DNA of 33,118 bases from an uncultured Burkholderiales bacterium (GCA_903892175.1 CAITHK010000139.1:1-33118), one strand, 5' to 3'; shown: positions 17,491-28,072, numbered from the stretch's first letter. A program made the numbers and translations. The notes: generated by a model from the letters alone, not told the origin.

Positions 17491-17586
17491 CAAGAGACTG
17501 AATCTCAACAAAATAAAGATCGCGACCCTCTTTTAGATCGATGGCACAATGCTAGATGTTTTCAGGCCCTTCCAGCCACTAACGCA

Positions 17587-17667
17587 TCCGCCAACCGGTC
17601 CAGCCGTGTCGCGGAAGGTTTTTTTCAACCAGCTAATGTTCCCTGAAGGGGAACGGAGGTCAGCGCA
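17587..17667 (+). ncRNA. sucA leader, candidate sucA RNA motif (cis-regulatory)
   Basis: Hairpin GTTCCC-TGAAG-GGGAAC (17638-17654) immediately 5' of SD GGAGGT (17655-17660) and ATG 17668. Upstream TCCGC/GCGGA pairing followed by T7. A sucA RNA motif is known upstream of sucA in Burkholderiales. Confidence 0.6.
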
Positions 17668-20532
17668 ATGAGCGAGACAAACGTCTACCAAGCCTATTCA
17701 GGCAACACCTATTTGTTCGGGGGCAACGCTCCATACGTCGAAGAGATGTATGAGAACTATTTGGCCAACCCCGGCAGCGTCCCAGATTCTTGGCGTGAGT
17801 ACTTCGATGCACTCCAGCACGTGCCCGCAGTCGATGGCTCCCATGCCAAAGACGTGCCCCACTTGCCCGTCATCAATGCCTTTGCCGAACGCGCCAAAGC
17901 GGGGGGTACCAAGGTCGTCATGGCCAGTGCCGACGCCGAAATGGGCCGCAAGCGCACCGCCGCGCAGCAGCTCATCGCCGCTTACCGCAACGTCGGTCAG
18001 CGTTGGGCCGACCTTGACCCCTTGAAGCGCACCGAGCGTCCGGCCATTCCGGATCTCGACCCCGCTTTTTATGGCTTCACAGACGCCGACCAAGAAACCG
18101 TGTTCGACACCAGCAACACCTTCTTTGGCAAGAACAACATGTCTTTGCGCGAGCTGCTCAACGCACTGCGCGAAACCTACTGCGGCACCTTGGGCGCCGA
18201 GTACATGTACACCACCGACCAAGCTGAAAAGCGTTGGTGGCAGCAAAAGTTGGAAAGCATCCGCAGCAAGCCCAACTTCACCGCCGACAAGAAAAAACAC
18301 ATCTTGGACCGCCTGACCGCCGCCGAAGGCCTTGAGCGTTACTTGCACACCAAGTACGTGGGCCAAAAGCGCTTCTCCCTCGAAGGCGGTGAGAGCTTCA
18401 TCGCGTCGATGGACGAGCTGATCCAATTGGCCGGTGCCAAGGGCGTTCAAGAAGTGGTGATTGGCATGGCCCACCGTGGCCGTTTGAACGTGCTGGTCAA
18501 CACCATGGGCAAATTGCCCGCCGATTTGTTTGCCGAGTTTGACCACACAGCGCCCGAAGAGTTGCCCGCTGGCGACGTCAAGTACCACCAAGGCTTTAGC
18601 TCCGATGTGAGCACTGCAGGTGGCCCGGTTCACTTGTCGCTCGCGTTCAACCCTTCCCACCTTGAGATCGTCAACCCCGTGGTTGAAGGCTCTGTGCGCG
18701 CACGCATGGACCGCCGCGACGACCCCAACGGCACGCAGGTGCTGCCTGTGCTCGTGCACGGTGACGCCGCTTTTGGTGGCCAAGGTGTCAACCAAGAAAC
18801 GTTTGCGCTGGCGCAGACCCGTGGTTACTCCACCGGCGGCACGGTGCACATCATCATCAACAACCAAATTGGTTTCACCACCTCAGACCCACGCGACATG
18901 CGCTCGAGTGTGTTCTGTACCGACATCGTCAAGATGGTCGAAGCTCCGGTCTTGCACGTCAACTCTGACGATCCTGAAACCGTGGTGCTGGCCACCCAGC
19001 TGGCGCTGGAATACCGCATGACCTTCCGCAAGGACGTGGTGGTTGACATTGTGTGTTTCCGCAAGTTGGGTCACAACGAGCAAGACACCCCAGCGCTGAC
19101 CCAGCCGCTGATGTACAAAAAAATCGCGGCCCATCCAGGCACCCGCAAGCTGTTTGCCGACAAATTGTCCGCACAAGGTTTGGGCGACGGTTTGGGCGAT
19201 GAGATGGTCAAGACTTACCGCGCGGCTTTGGACGCTGGCAAGAACACCACCGACCCCGTGCTCACCAACTTCAAAACCAAGTTCACCGTGGACTGGGCGC
19301 CTTTCTTGGGCAAGAAGTGGACCGATGCAGGCGACACCGCCATCCCCATGGCCGAGTGGAAGCGCTTGGCTGAGCGCATCACCACCATTCCCGAGTCGGT
19401 CACGCCGCACCAATTGGTCAAGAAGGTGTACGACGACCGCGCTGCCATGGGCCGCGGCGAAGTGCCCGTGGACTGGGGCATGGGCGAGCACATGGCGTTC
19501 GCCTCCTTGGTGGCCAGCGGCTACCCCGTGCGTTTGTCCGGCGAAGACTGTGGCCGTGGCACCTTCACCCACCGCCATGCCGTGATTCACGACCAAAAGC
19601 GTGAAAAGTGGGACACCGGCACCTATGTCGCGCTGCAAAACGTGGCCGACAAACAGGCCCCGTTTGTGGTGATCGATTCGATCTTGTCCGAAGAAGCGGT
19701 GCTGGGCTTTGAATACGGCTACGCCTCCAACGACCCCAACACCATGGTGATTTGGGAAGCCCAGTTCGGCGACTTCGCCAACGGCGCCCAAGTGGTGATT
19801 GACCAGTTCATTGCCTCGGGCGAAGTCAAGTGGGGCCGCGTCAACGGCCTGACCTTGATGCTGCCCCATGGCTACGAAGGCCAAGGCCCCGAGCACAGCT
19901 CGGCCCGTCTAGAGCGCTTCATGCAATTGGCGGCTGACACCAACATGCAGATCGTGCAACCGACCACGGCCAGCCAGATCTTCCATGTGTTGCGCCGCCA
20001 GATGGTGCGCGACTTGCGCAAACCTCTGATCATCTTCACGCCCAAGTCCTTGTTGCGTAACAAAGACGCCACATCGCCTGTGTCTGAGTTCACCAAAGGT
20101 GGCTTCCAAACCGTGATCCCAGAGAACAAGGCACTCAAGGCCGACAAGGTCAAGCGCCTCTTGGCTTGCTCGGGCAAGGTGTACTACGACTTGGTGAAAA
20201 AGCGCGAAGAGTTGGGGGCTGACGACGTGGCCATCGTGCGCGTGGAGCAGCTCTATCCCTTCCCGCACAAAGCTTTTGCGGCGGAACTCAAGAAGTACCC
20301 CAACGTGAGCGAATTGGTCTGGACACAAGACGAGCCACAAAACCAAGGTGCTTGGTTCTTCGTGCAGCACTACATCCACGAAAACATGAACGCAGGACAA
20401 AAGCTGGGCTACTCAGGTCGCGCCGCTTCGGCCTCGCCGGCGGTGGGTTATTCGCATCTGCACCAAGAGCAACAAAAAGCGCTGGTTGAAGGCGCGTTTG
20501 GCAAGCTCAAGGGCTTCGTGCTGACCAAGTAA
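17668..20532 (+). CDS. sucA: 2-oxoglutarate dehydrogenase E1 component
   Basis: 954 aa; SGNTYLFGGNAPYVEEMYENYLANPGSVPDSWREYF, VVIGMAHRGRLNVLVNTMGK, LPHGYEGQGPEHSSARLERFMQL. Confidence 0.98.
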   Translation: MSETNVYQAYSGNTYLFGGNAPYVEEMYENYLANPGSVPDSWREYFDALQHVPAVDGSHAKDVPHLPVINAFAERAKAGGTKVVMASADAEMGRKRTAAQQLIAAYRNVGQRWADLDPLKRTERPAIPDLDPAFYGFTDADQETVFDTSNTFFGKNNMSLRELLNALRETYCGTLGAEYMYTTDQAEKRWWQQKLESIRSKPNFTADKKKHILDRLTAAEGLERYLHTKYVGQKRFSLEGGESFIASMDELIQLAGAKGVQEVVIGMAHRGRLNVLVNTMGKLPADLFAEFDHTAPEELPAGDVKYHQGFSSDVSTAGGPVHLSLAFNPSHLEIVNPVVEGSVRARMDRRDDPNGTQVLPVLVHGDAAFGGQGVNQETFALAQTRGYSTGGTVHIIINNQIGFTTSDPRDMRSSVFCTDIVKMVEAPVLHVNSDDPETVVLATQLALEYRMTFRKDVVVDIVCFRKLGHNEQDTPALTQPLMYKKIAAHPGTRKLFADKLSAQGLGDGLGDEMVKTYRAALDAGKNTTDPVLTNFKTKFTVDWAPFLGKKWTDAGDTAIPMAEWKRLAERITTIPESVTPHQLVKKVYDDRAAMGRGEVPVDWGMGEHMAFASLVASGYPVRLSGEDCGRGTFTHRHAVIHDQKREKWDTGTYVALQNVADKQAPFVVIDSILSEEAVLGFEYGYASNDPNTMVIWEAQFGDFANGAQVVIDQFIASGEVKWGRVNGLTLMLPHGYEGQGPEHSSARLERFMQLAADTNMQIVQPTTASQIFHVLRRQMVRDLRKPLIIFTPKSLLRNKDATSPVSEFTKGGFQTVIPENKALKADKVKRLLACSGKVYYDLVKKREELGADDVAIVRVEQLYPFPHKAFAAELKKYPNVSELVWTQDEPQNQGAWFFVQHYIHENMNAGQKLGYSGRAASASPAVGYSHLHQEQQKALVEGAFGKLKGFVLTK

Positions 20533-20574
20533 ATCTCGTTCCAGAACAAAGAAATAAATCCAGAAAGAAATCAT

Positions 20575-21813
20575 ATGGCTATCGTAGAAGTCAAAGTTCC
20601 TCAGTTGTCCGAGTCCGTGGCCGAGGCCACCATGCTGCAATGGAAAAAGAAAGTCGGCGACGCTGTTGCCGCAGATGAAATCCTGATCGACATCGAAACC
20701 GACAAAGTGGTGCTCGAAGTGCCCGCACCAGCTGCAGGCGTGTTGGCCGAAATCATCGTCGCCGATGGCGGCACCGTGGCGGCTGAGCAATTGATCGCCC
20801 GCATCGACACCGATGGCAAAGTCGCCGCAGCAGCGCCTGCCGCTGCCCCCGTCGCTGCTGCCGCCGCCGCCGCCCCTGTGGCTGCTGCCGCAGCGGTGTC
20901 CACCAGCAAAGCAGGGGTGGCCATGCCTGCCGCTGCCAAGCTGATGGCTGACAACCACCTGGCCGCTGGCTCGGTGGCAGGATCTGGCAAAGACGGCCGC
21001 GTCACCAAAGGTGATGTGCTGGCGGCAGTGGCAGCACCGAGTGTCATTCCCACCGGCGCACCCACCAAGGCCTTGCCACAAGTGGCTTCGCCTGTGGCCG
21101 TGAACTTGGGCGATCGTCCTGAGCAACGCGTGCCCATGACCCGTCTGCGCGCGCGCGTGGCCGAGCGTTTGTTGCAATCGCAATCGACCAACGCCATCTT
21201 GACCACCTTCAACGAAATCAACATGGCGCCAGTCATGGAGATGCGCAAGCGCATGCAAGAGCGTTTCGAAAAAGAGCACGGCGTCAAGTTGGGCTTCATG
21301 AGCTTCTTTGTCAAAGCCGCCGTCCACGCCTTGAAGAAATTCCCCGTGTTGAACGCCTCGGTCGATGGCAATGACATCGTCTACCACGGCTACTTTGACA
21401 TCGGCATCGCCGTGGGTTCACCCCGTGGCTTGGTGGTGCCCATCCTGCGCAACGCCGACCAAATGAGCTTTGCCGACATCGAGAAAAAGATTGCTGAATT
21501 TGGCGCCAAAGCCAAAGACGGCAAGCTGGGCATGGAAGAGATGACTGGTGGCACCTTCTCCATCAGCAACGGTGGCACCTTCGGCTCCATGATGTCGACC
21601 CCCATCATCAACCCACCCCAGTCGGCCATTTTGGGCGTGCACGCGACCAAAGACCGCGCCATGGTGGAAAACGGCCAAGTGGTGGTTCGCCCCATGAACT
21701 ACTTCGCCATGTCCTACGACCACCGCATCATCGACGGCCGCGAGGCTGTGTTGGGCTTGGTCGCCATGAAAGAAGCGCTGGAAGACCCAGCACGTCTGTT
21801 GTTTGATATCTAA
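20575..21813 (+). CDS. sucB: 2-oxoglutarate dehydrogenase E2, dihydrolipoyllysine succinyltransferase
   Basis: Lipoyl motif [19 protein letters not shown], Ala/Pro linker, peripheral subunit-binding domain, catalytic [12 protein letters not shown]. Confidence 0.98.
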   Translation: MAIVEVKVPQLSESVAEATMLQWKKKVGDAVAADEILIDIETDKVVLEVPAPAAGVLAEIIVADGGTVAAEQLIARIDTDGKVAAAAPAAAPVAAAAAAAPVAAAAAVSTSKAGVAMPAAAKLMADNHLAAGSVAGSGKDGRVTKGDVLAAVAAPSVIPTGAPTKALPQVASPVAVNLGDRPEQRVPMTRLRARVAERLLQSQSTNAILTTFNEINMAPVMEMRKRMQERFEKEHGVKLGFMSFFVKAAVHALKKFPVLNASVDGNDIVYHGYFDIGIAVGSPRGLVVPILRNADQMSFADIEKKIAEFGAKAKDGKLGMEEMTGGTFSISNGGTFGSMMSTPIINPPQSAILGVHATKDRAMVENGQVVVRPMNYFAMSYDHRIIDGREAVLGLVAMKEALEDPARLLFDI

Positions 21814-21825
21814 CAAAGGTTGTCT

Positions 21826-23253
21826 ATGAGCAAACAATTCGACGTCGTCGTCATCGGGGCAGGTCCCGGTGGCTATATCGCAGCCATTCGCGCGGCCCAG
21901 CTGGGCTTTCAGGTGGCGTGTATCGATGAGTGGCAAAACGCCGCCGGTGGCCCAGCCCCTGGTGGCACCTGCACCAACGTAGGTTGCATTCCTTCCAAAG
22001 CCTTGCTGCAATCGAGCGAGCACTTTGACCATGCCAACCACCACTTTGAAGAGCACGGCATCAGCGCCACAGGCGTGAAGATGGATGTGGCCAAGATGAT
22101 TGCCCGCAAGGACAACGTCGTGAAGCAAAACAACGACGGCATCTTGTACTTGTTCAAAAAGAACAAGGTCACCTTCTTCCACGGTCGTGGCAGCTTTGCA
22201 GCCAAGGCCGAAGGCGGCTACGAGATCAAAGTGACAGGCAAGGCCGAGGAGGCCATCACCGGCAAACACATCATCATCGCCACCGGCTCCAGCGCACGCG
22301 CCTTGCCTGGTGTGCCGTTTGACGAAGTGAATGTGTTGTCCAACGACGGTGCTCTGCGCATCGGTGCGGTTCCCAAGAAACTGGCCTTGATTGGCTCGGG
22401 CGTGATCGGTTTGGAGATGGGGTCGGTCTGGCGCCGTCTGGGTGCCGATGTCACCATCCTTGAAGGTCTGCCAACCTTCTTGGGCGCTGTGGACGAACAA
22501 ATCGCCAAAGAAGCCAAAAAAGCTTTCGACAAGCAAGGCTTGAAGATCGAACTCGGCGTCAAAGTCGGTGACATCAAAAACGGCAAAAAAGGCGTTTCGG
22601 TGGCTTACACCAACGCCAAAGGCGAAGCCGTCACGCTGGATGCTGACAAACTGATTGTCTCCATCGGTCGCGTGCCCAACACCACAGGCTTGAACGCTGA
22701 AGTCGTGGGTTTGCAAGTCGACGAGCGCGGCGCCATCGTGGTTGACGGTGATTGCAAAACCAACTTGCCCGGCGTGTGGGCGGTGGGCGACGTGGTGCGT
22801 GGCCCCATGTTGGCCCACAAGGCTGAAGAAGAAGGCGTAGCGGTGGCTGAACGCATCGCCGGTCAACACGGCCATGTCAACTTCAACACCATCCCCTGGG
22901 TCATCTACACCAGCCCTGAGATTGCATGGGTGGGTCGCACCGAGCAGCAACTCAAAGCCGATGGCGTGGCCTACAAGGCGGGCACCTTCCCGTTCTTGGC
23001 CAACGGTCGTGCCCGCGCTTTGGGGGACACCACTGGCATGGTCAAGATGCTGGCCGACGCCAAGACCGACGAAATCTTGGGCGTTCACATCGTGGGCCCG
23101 ATGGCCAGTGAGCTGATTGCTGAGGCGGTGGTGGCCATGGAGTTCAAGGCTTCCGCCGAAGACATTGCGCGCATTTGCCATGCCCACCCATCGTTGAGCG
23201 AATCAACCAAAGAAGCTGCTTTGGCCGTGGACAAGCGCACGTTGAATTTCTGA
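21826..23253 (+). CDS. lpdA: Dihydrolipoyl dehydrogenase (E3)
   Basis: [54 protein letters not shown]. Start at MSKQF. Confidence 0.97.
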   Translation: MSKQFDVVVIGAGPGGYIAAIRAAQLGFQVACIDEWQNAAGGPAPGGTCTNVGCIPSKALLQSSEHFDHANHHFEEHGISATGVKMDVAKMIARKDNVVKQNNDGILYLFKKNKVTFFHGRGSFAAKAEGGYEIKVTGKAEEAITGKHIIIATGSSARALPGVPFDEVNVLSNDGALRIGAVPKKLALIGSGVIGLEMGSVWRRLGADVTILEGLPTFLGAVDEQIAKEAKKAFDKQGLKIELGVKVGDIKNGKKGVSVAYTNAKGEAVTLDADKLIVSIGRVPNTTGLNAEVVGLQVDERGAIVVDGDCKTNLPGVWAVGDVVRGPMLAHKAEEEGVAVAERIAGQHGHVNFNTIPWVIYTSPEIAWVGRTEQQLKADGVAYKAGTFPFLANGRARALGDTTGMVKMLADAKTDEILGVHIVGPMASELIAEAVVAMEFKASAEDIARICHAHPSLSESTKEAALAVDKRTLNF

Positions 23254-23281
23254 GCCTTCACGGTCAGTGTTCATCCCGCAC

Positions 23282-23307
23282 AGCCCGCCAGCGATGGCGG
23301 GCTTTTT
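23282..23307 (+). terminator. Rho-independent terminator after lpdA
   Basis: AGCCCGCC (23282-23289), loop AGCGAT, GGCGGGCT (23296-23303) followed by T run. Confidence 0.88.
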
Positions 23308-23389
23308 CGTGGTCCATCGCTTTGAAGGACACGAACTTGGTCCATGAACCCCTAGAGATAGAACCGGCCAAGGCACAATACACACCGTT

Positions 23390-24487
23390 ATGTCAGTGCA
23401 TGAAAACTACCAACGAGAACTCCAAGCCCGCGGCTTTCAAAGTGACCCGGCACAGTTGCGCGCCATCGATGCCCTAGAGCGCTGTGCGACCGAGTGGGCG
23501 GCTTACAAAAACAAGCGTTCGAGCACCCTGAAAAAGCTGGTCAATCGACCGCCTATTCCCCGTGGGGTCTACATGTTTGGCGGGGTGGGGCGTGGCAAAA
23601 GCTTTTTGATGGATTGCTTTTTTGACGCGGTGCCGATCCAGCGTAAGACGCGCTTGCATTTTCATGAGTTCATGCGCGAGGTACACCGCGAACTGCGTGA
23701 GTTGCAAGGCACGGCCAATCCCTTGCAGGTGCTGGGGCAGAAAATGTCCAAGCGCTACAAGCTGATTTGCTTTGATGAATTCCATGTGGCAGAGATCACC
23801 GACGCCATGATCTTGCACCGACTGCTCACCGCCTTGTTTGACAACGGCGTGGGCTTTGTCACCACCTCCAATTTCAAGCCCGATGACTTGTACCCTGGTG
23901 GCATGCACCGCGACCGCATTTTGCCGGCGATCGATTTGCTCAATGCCAATTTGGACGTGATCAACGTGGACAACGGCACCGATTACCGCCGTCGTGTGCT
24001 GGAGCAAGTGGACCTGTACCACACCCCCTTGAGCGCTGCTGCAGATTCGGCGATGGGGCAGACCTTTGACCGACTGGCCGAGTGCCCTGATGAAGACTCG
24101 GTGTTGCACATTGAGGCCCGTGAAATCAAGGCCCGCCGACGAGCCGGTGGCGTGGTGTGGTTTGATTTCAAGGCCCTGTGTGGCGGCCCACGCTCGCAAA
24201 ACGACTACCTGGAAATTGCCACCCAGTTCCACACCGTGCTGTTGAGCGATGTGCCCTATATGCCGGTGAACAAAGCGTCCGAGGCACGGCGCTTTACGTG
24301 GTTGGTGGATGTCTTGTACGACCGCCGGGTCAAGCTGATCATGTCGGCCGCGGTGCCGCCTGAGCAGCTCTACACCGAGGGGCCTTTGGTGCATGAGTTT
24401 CCGCGCACCGTGTCTCGTTTGAACGAGATGCAGTCGGCCGAGTTTTTGGCCTTGGAGCGTCGCACGGTCGACACCTCCCTCACATGA
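23390..24487 (+). CDS. zapE: Cell division protein ZapE (AFG1-like ATPase)
   Basis: RGVYMFGGVGRGKSFLMDCFFDAVP, LICFDEFHVAEITDAMIL, TTSNFKPDDLYPGGMHRDRILPAI. Confidence 0.93.
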   Translation: MSVHENYQRELQARGFQSDPAQLRAIDALERCATEWAAYKNKRSSTLKKLVNRPPIPRGVYMFGGVGRGKSFLMDCFFDAVPIQRKTRLHFHEFMREVHRELRELQGTANPLQVLGQKMSKRYKLICFDEFHVAEITDAMILHRLLTALFDNGVGFVTTSNFKPDDLYPGGMHRDRILPAIDLLNANLDVINVDNGTDYRRRVLEQVDLYHTPLSAAADSAMGQTFDRLAECPDEDSVLHIEAREIKARRRAGGVVWFDFKALCGGPRSQNDYLEIATQFHTVLLSDVPYMPVNKASEARRFTWLVDVLYDRRVKLIMSAAVPPEQLYTEGPLVHEFPRTVSRLNEMQSAEFLALERRTVDTSLT

Positions 24488-25026
24488 AGTCCTTGTTGCT
24501 TGGCGTGGTGTGGTGTGGGCTGGCTTGCGCTGTGCAAGCCCAGTGGCCTAGCCCCGAAGAACTCAAAGCCCAGAGAGATGTGTTGGACGCGCGCCGCTTG
24601 GCCTTGGACGAACAATACAAACAAGAAATGCGCGGGTGCTACCAGAACTTTGATGTCACCAGCTGTCGTTTGAAAGCCCGGGACACGCAAATTCAAGCCA
24701 ATGCACAGCTGCGCAAAGACGAGTTGGTCCATAAAAATCTGGAGCGCCAGATCAAGAGTGCCCAGGCCCAGCAGCGTTCGCTCGAACGAGACAGCCAAGA
24801 GCAGCAACAGCAGGCCGAGCGCGATCAGGCTGTCAAGGCCGCTCGCGAACGAGAACAAAGCCAGTCAGAAAAACTCTCTGAGCATGCAGCAAAGGGCGGA
24901 CAACGCGAGGCTTACGAACAAAAACAACGAGAAGCACAGGCGCATCGTGACGATCTTGAAAAACTGCGGCGTGAGCGCAATGCCACCCCCGCCAAATCTT
25001 TGCCTGTCCCAGGGGCAGCGCCATGA
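24484..25026 (+). CDS. Putative secreted coiled-coil protein, 180 aa
   Basis: N-terminal signal peptide MKSLLLGVVWCGLACAVQAQ, then E/Q/R/K-rich predicted coiled coil. ATGA overlap with zapE. Confidence 0.72.
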   Translation: MKSLLLGVVWCGLACAVQAQWPSPEELKAQRDVLDARRLALDEQYKQEMRGCYQNFDVTSCRLKARDTQIQANAQLRKDELVHKNLERQIKSAQAQQRSLERDSQEQQQQAERDQAVKAAREREQSQSEKLSEHAAKGGQREAYEQKQREAQAHRDDLEKLRRERNATPAKSLPVPGAAP

Positions 25027-25229
25027 CTTTTGAGAATTTGCGCTCCCCCGATCGCCAGCTCATCGAGTTGCGCATGGAGCATGCTGATTTGAACGCCAGC
25101 ATTGACCGCTTGAGTGGGGTGATCCCGCAAGAAGAGCTGTTGTTGCGCCGCCTCAAAAAACGCCGCTTGGCCTTGCGTGACCAGATCCATCAGATCGAAC
25201 GCGACCTCGAACCCAAAGAGCCGGCCTGA
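25023..25229 (+). CDS. YdcH family (DUF465) small protein
   Basis: 68 aa, RQLIELRMEHADLNASIDRL...LLLRRLKKRRLALRDQIHQIERDL. Confidence 0.82.
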   Translation: MTFENLRSPDRQLIELRMEHADLNASIDRLSGVIPQEELLLRRLKKRRLALRDQIHQIERDLEPKEPA

Positions 25230-27280
25230 TGGACAACCCGTTGCGCGACATGGTGCAAGAGGCGTTTCAGCCGATGGGCGTGTTGGCGCGCGCCACCGAC
25301 CTGTTTCAGCCACGCCCTGGCCAAACCGACATGGCTTTGGCGGTTGCCGATGTGGTGGCACATGGGGGCAGTTTGGTGGTAGAAGCTGGCACAGGGGTGG
25401 GCAAAACCTTTGCTTATTTGGTACCTGCGTTGCTCAGTGGCGAGCGGGTGTTGTTGTCCACCGCCACCAAAGCTTTGCAGGACCAGTTGTTTGCCCGCGA
25501 TTTGCCACGCTTGGTGCAAGCCTTGAATTTGCCGGTGCGCCTGGCCCTGCTCAAAGGCCGCAGCAGCTACCTGTGTACCCACCGCATGGAGATGGCGCGC
25601 CAAGGCAGTAGCTTGCCCGACCGCACCATGGTGCATTTGTTGGCCAAGGTGGAGACCTGGTCCCATGCCACCCAGACGGGTGACTTGGCGGAACTGCCTG
25701 GGCTTGACGAGCGCTCGCCCTTGATCCCTTTGATTACCTCCAACCGAGACAACTGTTTGGGCTCGCAATGCCCCAAGTTCAAAACTTGCCACGTGAATGC
25801 GGCACGGCGCGAAGCCCTGGGAGCCGATGTGGTGGTTATCAACCACCACTTGTTTTTTGCCGACATGGCGGTGCGGGAAACTGGCATGGCCGAGTTGCTG
25901 CCCTCGGTGCGCGTGGTGATTTTCGACGAGGCGCACCAACTCAACGAAACCGGGGTTCAGTTTTTGGGCCACCAATTGGGCACGGCGCAACTGCTGGACT
26001 TGACCCGCGACATGCTGGCCACAGGCTTGCAACTGGCGCGAGGTTTGGCCGATTGGCAAGGGGCTTCGTCAACGCTGGAGCGCGCCACCCGTGAGCTGCG
26101 CTTGGTGGCGGGCAAACGACCGGGCGCACAAAAGTTGCGTTGGACCGGCGAGGCGCCAGAAGGGATTCACCCCGAAGCTTGGAGCTTGGCGCTGCAAGAC
26201 CTTGGAGCCGCCTGCGTGCAGGCTTTGCGGGCTTTGGAGACGGTGAGCGAGTTGGCGCCTGATTTCGTGCGCATGTTCGAGCGCGTGGCGGATATCGCCC
26301 AACAAGTCGACGCCTTTTTGAAGCCCTGTGCGGCAGAGGCGGTGCGCTGGGTCGATATCTCAGCCTCGCAAGTTCGGTTGATGGAAGCACCTTTGGACAT
26401 TGCCCAAAGCGTGCGCGACAAGTTGATGGCGTCCAAGCCCACGCCTGCCGAGGCGCCAGACCGCCACGCGGATGAACGCGCCCGTGCTTGGGTGTTCACC
26501 TCCGCCACCTTGGGCGACGATGACCGTTTGAGCTGGTTCACCGAGCCCTGTGGCTTGGAGTCGGCCAAGGTGTTGCGCGTCGGCAGTCCTTTCGATTACC
26601 CCAACCAAGCCAGCGTGTATGTGCCACGCCATGTGGTGCGCCCCAACGACCCGGCGCACAGCGCCCAAGTGGCTCAGCTGGCCAGCGACGCAGTGCGCCG
26701 TTTAGGGGGACGCACTTTGGTGCTGACCACCACTTTGCGGGCCTTGCGCGCCATCGGTGAGTTGATGAAGCAGCAACTCGATGGCAGTGGCATCGAGGTG
26801 TTGGTACAGGGCGAATGGCCCAAGCGGCACTTGATGGCGCGTTTCCGTGAAGGCGCGCAGGCGGGCGAGGGCGGCTGCGTGTTGGTGGCTTCGGCCACGT
26901 TCTGGGAGGGCTTTGATGTGCCAGGTGACGCGCTGCAATTGGTGGTGATCGACAAGCTGCCGTTTCCTCCACCCAACGACCCCTTGGTCGAAGCCCGCAG
27001 CAAGCGGCTGGAGTCACAAGGCCGCAGTGCATTCAACGAGTATTTTGTGCCTGAAGCGGTGGTGGCTTTGAAGCAAGGCGCAGGGCGTCTGATCCGCCGT
27101 GAAACCGACCAGGGCATGCTGATCTTGTGCGACAACCGCTTGGTCACCACGGGGTATGGCAAGCGTTTGTTGGCGGCATTGCCCGCCATGCGTCGCTTAG
27201 ACAGCGACGACCAACTGGTTCAAGCTTTGGAGGCGCTCAAGCTCAGCGCCATCACCACAGCTTCCACCACGGTTTCTTAG
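25229..27280 (+). CDS. ATP-dependent DNA helicase, DinG/YoaA family
   Basis: EAGTGVGKTFAYLVPALL, Fe-S type cysteines (YLCTHR...NCLGSQCPKFKTCHVNAARREALGADVVVINHHLFFAD), FDEAHQ, GAGRLIRRETDQG. Confidence 0.94.
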   Translation: MDNPLRDMVQEAFQPMGVLARATDLFQPRPGQTDMALAVADVVAHGGSLVVEAGTGVGKTFAYLVPALLSGERVLLSTATKALQDQLFARDLPRLVQALNLPVRLALLKGRSSYLCTHRMEMARQGSSLPDRTMVHLLAKVETWSHATQTGDLAELPGLDERSPLIPLITSNRDNCLGSQCPKFKTCHVNAARREALGADVVVINHHLFFADMAVRETGMAELLPSVRVVIFDEAHQLNETGVQFLGHQLGTAQLLDLTRDMLATGLQLARGLADWQGASSTLERATRELRLVAGKRPGAQKLRWTGEAPEGIHPEAWSLALQDLGAACVQALRALETVSELAPDFVRMFERVADIAQQVDAFLKPCAAEAVRWVDISASQVRLMEAPLDIAQSVRDKLMASKPTPAEAPDRHADERARAWVFTSATLGDDDRLSWFTEPCGLESAKVLRVGSPFDYPNQASVYVPRHVVRPNDPAHSAQVAQLASDAVRRLGGRTLVLTTTLRALRAIGELMKQQLDGSGIEVLVQGEWPKRHLMARFREGAQAGEGGCVLVASATFWEGFDVPGDALQLVVIDKLPFPPPNDPLVEARSKRLESQGRSAFNEYFVPEAVVALKQGAGRLIRRETDQGMLILCDNRLVTTGYGKRLLAALPAMRRLDSDDQLVQALEALKLSAITTASTTVS

Positions 27281-28061
27281 CGCCTGCAGCTCGCTCAGGG
27301 TAGAGGTACAGCGTGTTGGGGTAGGTGGCTTCCAGCACCCGGCGGGTGTCGTCGCGCAATTGCTCAAGGCCCAAGCGGTCATACGACTGGTACATGATGA
27401 ACAAAGCTTCTTCAACAGCGGGCACATCGCGGTATTCGTTGACGGTGGTTTGCGCCCGGTTGACCGCAGCCACATAGGCGCCGCGTTTGAAGTAATAGCG
27501 GGCTACATAGACGTTGGAGCGTGCCAAGGAGTTCTTGATGTAGGCCATGCGCTGGCGGGCATCGGGGCTGTACTTGGAGTCCGGAAAACGGGTGGTCAAT
27601 TCACGGAAGGCTTCGAATGAGTCTTTGGCTTGCTTGGGGTCTCGTTCTGCCAAGTCTTGACTGGCGAGGGCGGAGAATAAGCCTAAGTTGTCGTTGAAAT
27701 TCACCAAGCCCTTGAGGTAAAGCGCATAGTCCAACGCGGGGCTGGCCGGGTTGAGTTTGATGAAACGATCCAAGGTCGCGACCGCTTGCACGGGCTCGTT
27801 GGTTTTGAACTGAGCCCACGCTTTGTCGATTTGGGCTTGCAGGGCCAGGGGCGTGCCGGCAGCGCGACCTTCGAGCTTTTCGTAGTAGCCAATGGCCTTG
27901 TCGTAGGCACCCATAGACATTTCGTCTTTGGCTTCGGCGTAGAGCTTTTCGACCGTCCAGTTGGCCGTGGCGTCTTTTTCTGCGGCGCAGCCAGACAAAA
28001 GAATGGCGCCGAGCAAGCCCAAGGCCATCCACACCACCGATAATTTGAGTCGTAACACCAC
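27252..28061 (-). CDS. bamD: Outer membrane protein assembly factor BamD
   Basis: Lipobox LLSGCAAEK; YAEAKDEMSMGAYDKAIGYYEKLEGRAAGTPLALQAQIDKAWAQFK; TRFPDSKYSPDARQRMAYIKNSLARSNVYVARYYFKRGAYVAAVNRAQ. Confidence 0.95.
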   Translation of the reverse strand: MVLRLKLSVVWMALGLLGAILLSGCAAEKDATANWTVEKLYAEAKDEMSMGAYDKAIGYYEKLEGRAAGTPLALQAQIDKAWAQFKTNEPVQAVATLDRFIKLNPASPALDYALYLKGLVNFNDNLGLFSALASQDLAERDPKQAKDSFEAFRELTTRFPDSKYSPDARQRMAYIKNSLARSNVYVARYYFKRGAYVAAVNRAQTTVNEYRDVPAVEEALFIMYQSYDRLGLEQLRDDTRRVLEATYPNTLYLYPERAAGAKKPWWKLW

Positions 28062-28072
28062 AGGCTACTTTC

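Noticed and set aside
16093-18867. Long minus-strand ORFs (288 and 389 aa) opposite prpE and sucA
   Set aside because: Shadow ORFs overlapping confident coding sequence; no recognisable domain.
18883-19896. 337-aa minus-strand ORF opposite sucA
   Set aside because: Shadow ORF opposite conserved sucA codons.
20820-20910. Ala-codon-rich repeat tract in sucB
   Set aside because: Ordinary Ala/Pro-rich interdomain linker of a dihydrolipoyl acyltransferase.
21955-22010. [13 protein letters not shown] instead of [13 protein letters not shown] in lpdA
   Set aside because: Both redox cysteines retained; the Leu to Thr change looks like ordinary lineage variation.
21418-23187. 589-aa ORF on the minus strand opposite sucB/lpdA
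   Set aside because: Antisense to strongly recognised genes. His/Gly/Val-rich composition is typical of shadow ORFs in high-GC DNA; no family motif.
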